From JAWLDA01 sp041686855 (GTDB taxonomy: Bacteria > Bacillota > Limnochordia > DTU080 > RSA5): a stretch of 64,000 nucleotides of DNA. Position numbers and translations under genes: made by a program. This document shows, in pieces, positions 59,308 to 64,000 of this stretch (the first letter of the stretch is position 1; each line of letters starts with the position of its first letter). The notes under the pieces are model-generated. The model was not told the origin of the DNA and ran no database searches. It saw nothing but the letters and a program-made list of their open reading frames with translations. The stretch is taken from assembly GCA_041686855.1 (NCBI GenBank), contig JAWLDA010000001.1:516061-580060 (forward strand), read 5' to 3'.

Positions 59308-59478
59308 TCAACCGTTTTCTCGTACGCTCCGGCGATCCAGTGCTGCGTCAATAAGGCCGAGGACAACATGTGCCAGGCCAAATCCGAGGATGCCGGCGCC
59401 AATGAGCGAGTCTGACATCGACCAACCAATCAGGCTGACCAAAGTTCCAACGAGTGCAACCCAAATACCCGTATTCAC
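59308..59478 (-). CDS. small membrane protein (56 residues)
   Basis: Starts at GTG 59476-59478, six bases after GAGGTG. Two predicted helices (about residues 4-18 and 24-42) and a charged tail. The frame extends upstream to 59574, but without a ribosome site. No family is recognised. It follows the molybdopterin oxidoreductase gene by 65 bases on the same strand, so it may be a membrane anchor for it; that is speculation. Confidence 0.6.
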   Translation of the reverse strand: MNTGIWVALVGTLVSLIGWSMSDSLIGAGILGFGLAHVVLGLIDAALDRRSVRENG

Positions 59479-59543
59479 ACCTATCACCTCGTAAAGATGG
59501 TGTCCATCGGTGAAGTCGGGTATGCGTGCCGCCTGCACCCAAA

Positions 59544-60140
59544 TCAGTCGCCCCAGTACCTCTGATTCTTCCACGGGTCGCCGTACATGTGGTACCCGCG
59601 CTTCTCCCAGTAGCCCGAGCGATTCTCACTCATTAGCTCGATGCCTCGCACCCACTTCGCGCTCTTCCAAAAGTATAGCTTAGGTAAGACAAGCCGAAGG
59701 GGCCACCCGTGCTCAGGGGTGAGGGGCTCTCCGTTGTGCTTGTAGGCAAAGAGAACGTCATCACCTAAGAAATCGTCGAGGGGAATGTTTGCGGTGTACT
59801 CGTTCTCCGCATGAACCAAGACGTGCTTCGCGTCGGCAGTGGGCGAGGTTAGGGCCAGGACGTCACGGGTCCGTACGCCTTCCCACGTGTTGTCAAGCTT
59901 ACTCCAACCGGTGACACAGTGGATATCCGTCTTGAGCGTCACCTTCGGGAGCTCCATAAACTCAGTATAGCTCAGCGTGCGAGATTCACTCACCAAGCCA
60001 AAGATGCGGAAGTCCCATGTGGTCCGGTCAAACGAGGGGATCGAGCCTTCGTGGAGGACCGGCCATCCTTTGGTGACAGATTGATCGGGCGGAACGCGCT
60101 CCACGGTGGAGCGTTCGCGATTGAAGAGTTTAAAGGGCAC
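59544..60140 (-). CDS. sulfite oxidase-family molybdopterin oxidoreductase
   Basis: 198 residues, a compact Moco-binding domain. RIFGLVSESRTLSYTEFMELP, the molybdenum Cys in DIHCVTGWSKLDNTWEGV, and PEHGWPLRLVLPKLYFWKSAKWVRGIE are diagnostic of the SUOX/YedY fold. There is no signal or Tat sequence and no dimerisation domain, so it is a cytoplasmic minimal form. GTG at 60138-60140 follows AAGGAGG. The substrate is unknown. Confidence 0.9.
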   Translation of the reverse strand: MPFKLFNRERSTVERVPPDQSVTKGWPVLHEGSIPSFDRTTWDFRIFGLVSESRTLSYTEFMELPKVTLKTDIHCVTGWSKLDNTWEGVRTRDVLALTSPTADAKHVLVHAENEYTANIPLDDFLGDDVLFAYKHNGEPLTPEHGWPLRLVLPKLYFWKSAKWVRGIELMSENRSGYWEKRGYHMYGDPWKNQRYWGD

Positions 60141-60282
60141 TTGGGAAACGCCTCCTTGCCGTTTACTAAACCACCGTCAACTGGCGCTTTCCTTATTATA
60201 ACCGGAAAGGGTTGGAGCCACCATAGAGCGAAGAAGGCCTCTCGGAACGCAAGCTGGCTAATACATGCTGGAGGTGAGGGAC

Positions 60283-60849
60283 ATGGCCCTCGATGTGCGC
60301 GATCGCGCCGCAGCTTGGGAGCTCTTGTGTGAATGGACCGAAAGCGAGAGCCTGCGTAAGCACGCTCTCGGAGTCGAAGCCGTGATGCGTGCCTACGCTC
60401 GCGATCTCGGTGAAGACGAGGAGCTTTGGGGAGTGACAGGGCTCCTGCACGACATGGATTACGAGAAGCACCCCGATCCTTCACAACATCCGTATCGGGG
60501 CGTAGAAGTGTTGCGAGAGCGGGGTTACCCCGAGGAAGTGCTCGAAGCGATCCTCGGCCACGCTGCGTACACGGGTGTGACACGGACGACACCAATGGCG
60601 AAGGCTCTCTTTGCCGTGGACGAACTCTCGGGTTTTGTCGTTGCGGTAGCCCTGGTTCGACCTTCCAAGAGTATCGCCGATGTCACGGTGAAGTCAGTGA
60701 AGAAGAAACTTAGGGATAAGAGTTTTGCCAAGGGATGCGATCGAGAGGAGATTGCCCAAGGCGCCGATGAGCTTGGTGTCGCCTTAGACGAGCATATTGC
60801 CCGCGTAATCTCGGCGCTCTCTGAAGCCGCCGACGACTTGGGCTTGTAG
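60283..60849 (+). CDS. HD (HDIG) domain metal-dependent hydrolase
   Basis: About 188 residues from ATG 60283, which has GGAGGTGAGG just upstream; ATG 60265 would place that site inside the gene. HD-domain metal ligands lie in LRKHALGVEAVMRAY, GLLHDMDYEKHP and LGHAAYTGV. These proteins hydrolyse phosphate esters of nucleotides. It converges with folE, leaving 21 bases between. Confidence 0.85.
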   Translation: MALDVRDRAAAWELLCEWTESESLRKHALGVEAVMRAYARDLGEDEELWGVTGLLHDMDYEKHPDPSQHPYRGVEVLRERGYPEEVLEAILGHAAYTGVTRTTPMAKALFAVDELSGFVVAVALVRPSKSIADVTVKSVKKKLRDKSFAKGCDREEIAQGADELGVALDEHIARVISALSEAADDLGL

Positions 60850-60870
60850 CCCACGATCCGTTTGGCGCAA

Positions 60871-61443
60871 TTAGTGCCCGCAGTAGGGGCGCATTAGTGA
60901 GAGCACTTCGTGTCGGGTCTTCTCATCCGTCTTGAAGACGCCGCGCACAGCAGACGTGATTGTTTTGTGCCCCGGCTTTTGGATACCCCGCATGCTCATG
61001 CATAGGTGCTCGGCCTCGGCGACCACGGCGACACCTTTGGGGTCGAGCCGCTCCATCATGGCGTCGGCCACTTGTGTTGTGAGTCGCTCCTGCATTTGAG
61101 GGCGGCGCGCAGCGCCTTCGACGACACGGGCCAGTTTGGAGAGCCCTGTCACTTTGCCCGCCCGGGGGATGTATGCGACGTGCATCTTTCCCATAAACGG
61201 GAGCAAGTGATGCTCGCACATAGAGTAAAACCAAATGTCTCGGACGAGGATCATCTCGTCGTGATCTTCGCTGAAGAGGACCTCTAACGGCTTGCTGATG
61301 TCCTCTCCCAAGCCCCAAAAGAGGTCGGCGTACATCTTGGCGACCCGGTGCGGCGTGTTCTTGAGGCCTTCTCGCTCCGGATCCTCCCCAATGGCTTCGA
61401 GGATGAGACGTACCGCCTGTTGAATCTTTTCCTGGTCGACCAT
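60871..61443 (-). CDS. folE: GTP cyclohydrolase I
   Basis: 190 residues, first enzyme of folate (and tetrahydropterin) synthesis. Zinc and active-site motifs: MCEHHLLPFMGKMHVAYIP, GLSKLARVVEG, RPQMQERLTTQVAD, and AEHLCMSMRG. ATG at 61441-61443 has GGAGGT seven bases upstream; the 62-residue longer frame reads through the repeat region and is not supported. Confidence 0.95.
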   Translation of the reverse strand: MVDQEKIQQAVRLILEAIGEDPEREGLKNTPHRVAKMYADLFWGLGEDISKPLEVLFSEDHDEMILVRDIWFYSMCEHHLLPFMGKMHVAYIPRAGKVTGLSKLARVVEGAARRPQMQERLTTQVADAMMERLDPKGVAVVAEAEHLCMSMRGIQKPGHKTITSAVRGVFKTDEKTRHEVLSLMRPYCGH

Positions 61444-61554
61444 ATGTCGAACCTCCACATCAACCATTCTCCGGCGTCTTGCCACAACGTCGGGGCGAAC
61501 TAAACCTCGCTTCGGTATCGACGCGGGGGACTCCTTTAAGACTCTCACTTCAAT

Positions 61555-61635
61555 GGGCGCTACTGAATGGCTCGCTGGATAGGCGCTACTGACTGGGCGC
61601 CACTGAATAGGCATCTGAATGAGCACCACTGAATG
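61555..61635. repeat. imperfect ~15-bp repeats upstream of folE
   Basis: Four copies like ggcgctactgaatgg begin at about 61555, 61581, 61595 and 61621. They lie in the divergent region between folE and the ArsC-like selenoprotein gene, so they could be protein-binding sites or a slippage array. I see no clear promoter around them. Confidence 0.55.
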
Positions 61636-61676
61636 AATAACACGATGGGTTCCGCGAAATGAGGAGGCCGATTACG

Positions 61677-62048
61677 ATGGAAACGAACTGGACCTTTTAC
61701 ACGTACCCGAGTTGAACCTCCTGCCGCCAAGCGGGAGCGTGGCTCACGCAAGAATCGATTGAAGCCGAGCGCGTCCATATCTATAACAAACCACCGTCCG
61801 AAGAGGCACTCCGTGCGATGGCGGCATCGCATCCCGATGGAGTCGCCGGCCTCGTCTCCACCCGGGGACGGAAGTACAAGGAGCTTGGTCTGGGCGGGAG
61901 CACATTGAACGAGCAGGAGTGGTTCGCTCTCTTGGTCAAGGAGCCCCGCCTCTTGCGCCGTCCGATCCTGTGGAACGGACACACTGTGATTGTAGGATGG
62001 GACCGCGACGCGTATGAATCTCTCGTTAACGCCGGAGAGAATTCGTGA
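61677..62048 (+). CDS. ArsC/Spx-family thioredoxin-fold selenoprotein
   Basis: Read through one in-frame TGA (61713-61715) it gives 123 residues from ATG 61677, which follows GAGGAGG. The N-terminus reads WTFYTYPS-U-TSCRQAGAWLTQ, so the ArsC/Spx active site is U13-x-x-C16. Later features of the family follow: helix EEALRAMAASHPDGVAGLVSTRG and the LVKEPRLLRRPILWNG segment with the conserved Arg and cis-Pro. It could be an arsenate reductase or other thiol/selenol oxidoreductase. Without the Sec reading only a 76-residue fragment without active site would be called. Its stop overlaps the next gene (GTGA). Confidence 0.82.
61713..61749 (+). promoter_or_regulatory. Sec codon and candidate bSECIS hairpin
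   Basis: TGA at 61713-61715 is followed by a hairpin GCG-g-GAGC (61731-61738), loop GTG (61739-61741), GCTC-a-CGC (61742-61749): seven pairs with one mismatch. The loop starts with G, 23 bases after the TGA, inside the usual 16-37 range for bacterial SECIS elements. Confidence 0.7.
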
Positions 62049-63304
62049 TCGTTCGAGATCCGATTCACGGGGATATCGAGTTGACCCGCGACGAACAGTC
62101 GATTCTCGACACGGCTGTCGTGCAGCGACTGCGCGCCATCAAACAGCTGGGAACGGCCTCGTTAGTATACCCGGGCAGTACGCACACACGCTTCGAACAC
62201 TCCCTGGGAACGCTCTTTACAGCCAAGCGCATTCTCGACGCCTTACGCCGGAACGGGTACAGGGTTTCAAAGGACGAGGCTCGCTCTATCCGTGTGGCGG
62301 CACTCGTGCACGATGTGACTCACATCCCCTTTGGGCACACCTTTGAAGACGAACGAAAAGTGTTTGCTCGTCACGATACACCCCAAAGGATGCGCTTTTT
62401 CCTGCACGAAGGCGAACTGGGAGAGGTGTTGCGCCACGTGGGCGTGGCTGAGGACGTCCTCGACCTGTTGATTCACCCGCGAGATTGGCGAGGGCAGGTG
62501 GTGAGTGGCGCCTTTGACGCGGACCTTCTGGACTATCTCAGGCGCGACGCGTACTATACGGGGCTCTCGCACAACTACGACGACAGGATATACTCGTACT
62601 TCTGTGTGGAATCAGGACAGCTGGCGGTCGATTTGACCAAGGACGGGTTGGAGCGTCACGACGCTCGCTCTGAGATCATCCATCTCCTGCGGCTACGGTA
62701 CTTCTTAACGGAGCGCGTCTACTTTCACCATGCCAAGGTGGTCTCTGGGGCGATGATTAGCAAGGCGCTCGAACTCGCGACAGAGCACGGCCTCGTCGAA
62801 GAGGCGCTCTACGACAAAGGGGACGAGACGCTCCTCGAGCTCTTTGCGGAGATCGCCCGCCGGCATGGGAACGCTCGGATTTCAGAACTCGTCCACGGAG
62901 TTCGCGCGCGTAGGTTGTACAAGCGGGCGTACGCGCTCACTTATGATACGACGGCTACCGAAGTGCGCGAGCACCTCGTGGAGACGTATCATGCGTCCAT
63001 GGAAGCGCGGCGGCGTCTCGAAGAGCATATCGCTGAGCACGCGGGGGTTTCGCCGGGGAGTGTTATCCTCTACTGCTCTGATCGCACAGCGTTAAAGGAA
63101 GCGAGTGTGTTGGCGAGGCTTCCCGGTGGAGCTCGTCGCCTCAACGAGGGATCCCGCCGCCATTTGGATCTCGACGCGCTCGAGGAGCAGTACAAACGCC
63201 TTTGGCGCTTTTGGGTGTTCGCCCAGCCTTACGATGCCGAACGAGTCGGTCGAGCGGCCGAACTCATCCTCGACGTGCCAAACGCGCTTGTTCGGCGGTC
63301 GTAA
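62045..63304 (+). CDS. HD-domain phosphohydrolase (dGTPase/SAMHD1-like)
   Basis: 419 residues. VRDPIHGDIELT, TRFEHSLGT, and the metal site ALVHDVTHIPFGHTFEDE are the hallmarks of YdhJ/SAMHD1-like HD proteins, which act on dNTPs or other nucleotides. GTG at 62045 overlaps the selenoprotein stop by four bases, so they are co-translated. The pairing of a redox selenoprotein with an HD phosphohydrolase is unexplained. Confidence 0.87.
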   Translation: MIVRDPIHGDIELTRDEQSILDTAVVQRLRAIKQLGTASLVYPGSTHTRFEHSLGTLFTAKRILDALRRNGYRVSKDEARSIRVAALVHDVTHIPFGHTFEDERKVFARHDTPQRMRFFLHEGELGEVLRHVGVAEDVLDLLIHPRDWRGQVVSGAFDADLLDYLRRDAYYTGLSHNYDDRIYSYFCVESGQLAVDLTKDGLERHDARSEIIHLLRLRYFLTERVYFHHAKVVSGAMISKALELATEHGLVEEALYDKGDETLLELFAEIARRHGNARISELVHGVRARRLYKRAYALTYDTTATEVREHLVETYHASMEARRRLEEHIAEHAGVSPGSVILYCSDRTALKEASVLARLPGGARRLNEGSRRHLDLDALEEQYKRLWRFWVFAQPYDAERVGRAAELILDVPNALVRRS

Positions 63305-63443
63305 GAGGGTCCCGGCGCCGGGCCAGGCCATTGACGCCGGGGTTCGCACCTATCCAGCTGTTATTTCTCAACACGTCCATGCGGCCCCCGGAGCACGTCC
63401 AAAGCCGCCCCACGTCACGCTGCGGTTCCGTGTTGCCCCACGT

Positions 63444-63528
63444 GGTGCGGTCCATGCGGCCCACAAGGTGCGGTCCATGCTGTCCAACGTGGTGCGGTCC
63501 ATGCTGCACCACGAGGTGCGGTCCATGC
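63444..63528. repeat. 23-24-bp tandem repeat, four copies
   Basis: The core ggtgcggtccatgc recurs at 63444, 63467, 63491 and 63515, with variable 9-10 base tails. On the minus strand it reads as an eight-residue SMDRT repeat because 24 is a multiple of three. There is no unique spacer, so it is not CRISPR. Bases 63305-63443 show no gene. Confidence 0.75.
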
Positions 63529-63554
63529 TGTCCCCGCGCCCGACCTCCCTAGCT

Positions 63555-64000
63555 GCCACCGTCGCACGGCTCGTATTGCGCCGAAAATGAGGCCTTGCTC
63601 CTCGCTGGCGGGGAGGTACGCCTCATATACGGCGCAACAACGCTGTTTTCTGCCCCGATGCGCTCCGTTGCGCTCCCTTTTCGGACCTTTGCCCGGGGAC
63701 CCGACGACGAAAGATCACGGTGTCGCGTCGTGGAGCCAGATGGGTCCACTGATCCGAACGCTAAAGACCAGCTACATGAGTTAAGCAACTTTGAGAGGTG
63801 AGCCCAGATCCCCGTCGCCACCGTCGCACGGTTCGAATTGCGCCGAAAATGAGGCATTGCTCCTCGCTGGCGGGGAGGTACGCCTCATATACGGTGCAAC
63901 AACGTTGTTTTCTGCTCCGATGCGCTCCGATCCGCTCCCTTTTCGGACCTTTGCCCGGGGGCCCGACGACGAAAGATCACGGTGTCGCGTCGTGGAGCCA
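63555..64000 (+). repeat. 262-bp-period direct duplication running off the window
   Basis: Bases 63555-63738 recur at 63817-64000 with about a dozen substitutions and no gaps. The second copy is cut by the window end, so more copies may follow. No transposase or terminal inverted repeat is visible. Between the copies lie 78 unrelated bases. Confidence 0.85.
63595..63801 (+). CDS. possible small protein inside the duplicated unit
   Basis: A 68-residue frame from TTG 63595 (LLAGGEVRLIYGATTLFSAP, then PFRTFARGPDDE). The same frame is open in the second copy as far as the window shows. Differences between copies in this frame are mostly silent (GGC/GGT, CTG/TTG, GCC/GCT, GGA/GGG) apart from one Val-Ala to Asp-Pro change. 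That hints at coding, but there is no strong ribosome site and no known family. Confidence 0.3.
   Translation: MLLAGGEVRLIYGATTLFSAPMRSVALPFRTFARGPDDERSRCRVVEPDGSTDPNAKDQLHELSNFER

Noticed and set aside
43290..61715. TGA read as a genome-wide reassigned sense codon (Trp or Cys)
   Set aside because: Many neighbouring genes with intact families end in TGA, including overlapping ATGA/GTGA junctions (2628, 6072, 19064, 23001, 39991), so TGA is a normal stop here.
63444..63528. CRISPR array near the right end
   Set aside because: Contiguous tandem copies without unique spacers of constant length.

Overview
The window looks like chromosomal DNA from a fairly GC-rich bacterium. Many genes start at GTG or TTG behind strong AGGAGG-type ribosome sites, and stop/start codons often overlap as ATGA or GTGA. 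The three transporter binding proteins appear to have ordinary signal peptides rather than lipoboxes, and there are two TolC-type proteins, so I infer a diderm cell envelope. A T-box, a SAM-I riboswitch, a class II ribonucleotide reductase and several selenoproteins are also present. I cannot name the phylum with confidence. I recognised no tRNA, rRNA, CRISPR array, phage or insertion sequence.

Layout. 1-521: short and 9-bp tandem repeats, no convincing gene. 522-9856 (minus): a peptide-type ABC importer with two binding proteins, two permeases, two ATPases and a small membrane protein. 10094-15663 (plus): a MacAB/Lol-like ABC system (ATPase, lipoprotein adaptor, FtsX-like permease, second ATPase with an AbrB-like tail). 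15823-16944: citrate synthase. 17031-25336: hydantoinase/oxoprolinase-type hyuBA beside a branched-chain-amino-acid-type importer whose binding protein lies on the opposite strand. 25494-34898: small and poorly characterised genes, a PrcB-like protein, a membrane-anchored 2Fe-2S ferredoxin, an FN3 lipoprotein, an ECF sigma factor, two TolC-family proteins, a DUF59 Fe-S assembly factor and a nucleotidase. 35136-39095: sufB, a Rieske-type ferredoxin, a rhomboid protease and a class IV aminotransferase. 39146-42615 (minus): leuB-nadB-nadC. 43215-50155: two P1B-type ATPases, an ErpA/IscA protein, leuA behind a leucine T-box, and an ArsR regulator. 50280-53472: nrdR and nrdJ. 53721-59478: DUF2892 protein, cupredoxin, thiol-redox protein, cysK, then metY-metX behind a SAM-I riboswitch. 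59544-63304: molybdopterin oxidoreductase, two HD proteins, folE and an ArsC/Spx-like protein. 63305-64000: tandem repeats, including a 262-bp duplication that runs off the window.

The main discovery is three genes with an in-frame TGA exactly where the first cysteine of a CxxC motif is expected: the HMA domains of two P1B-type ATPases (TGA at 43290 and 48092) and the active site of an ArsC/Spx-like thioredoxin-fold protein (TGA at 61713). In each case the second Cys is present, homology continues across the TGA, a start codon lies upstream, and a hairpin fitting the bacterial SECIS pattern follows. TGA is a normal stop in many neighbouring genes. The simplest reading is three selenoproteins (UxxC), which standard gene calling would truncate. 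The first ATPase has also lost its phosphorylated Asp (FEKTGT in place of DKTGT) and the hinge Asp (GDGVKARP in place of GDGxNDxP), so it looks like a full-length pseudo-pump carrying a Sec metal-binding domain.

Working together: the Fe-S genes (sufB, DUF59, ErpA/IscA, Rieske), the thiol/sulfur genes (cysK, metY, metX, DUF836) and the metal/arsenic-type selenoproteins suggest emphasis on metal and redox homeostasis. Leucine, methionine and deoxynucleotide synthesis each show a recognisable control element: T-box, SAM-I, and NrdR with a candidate operator.
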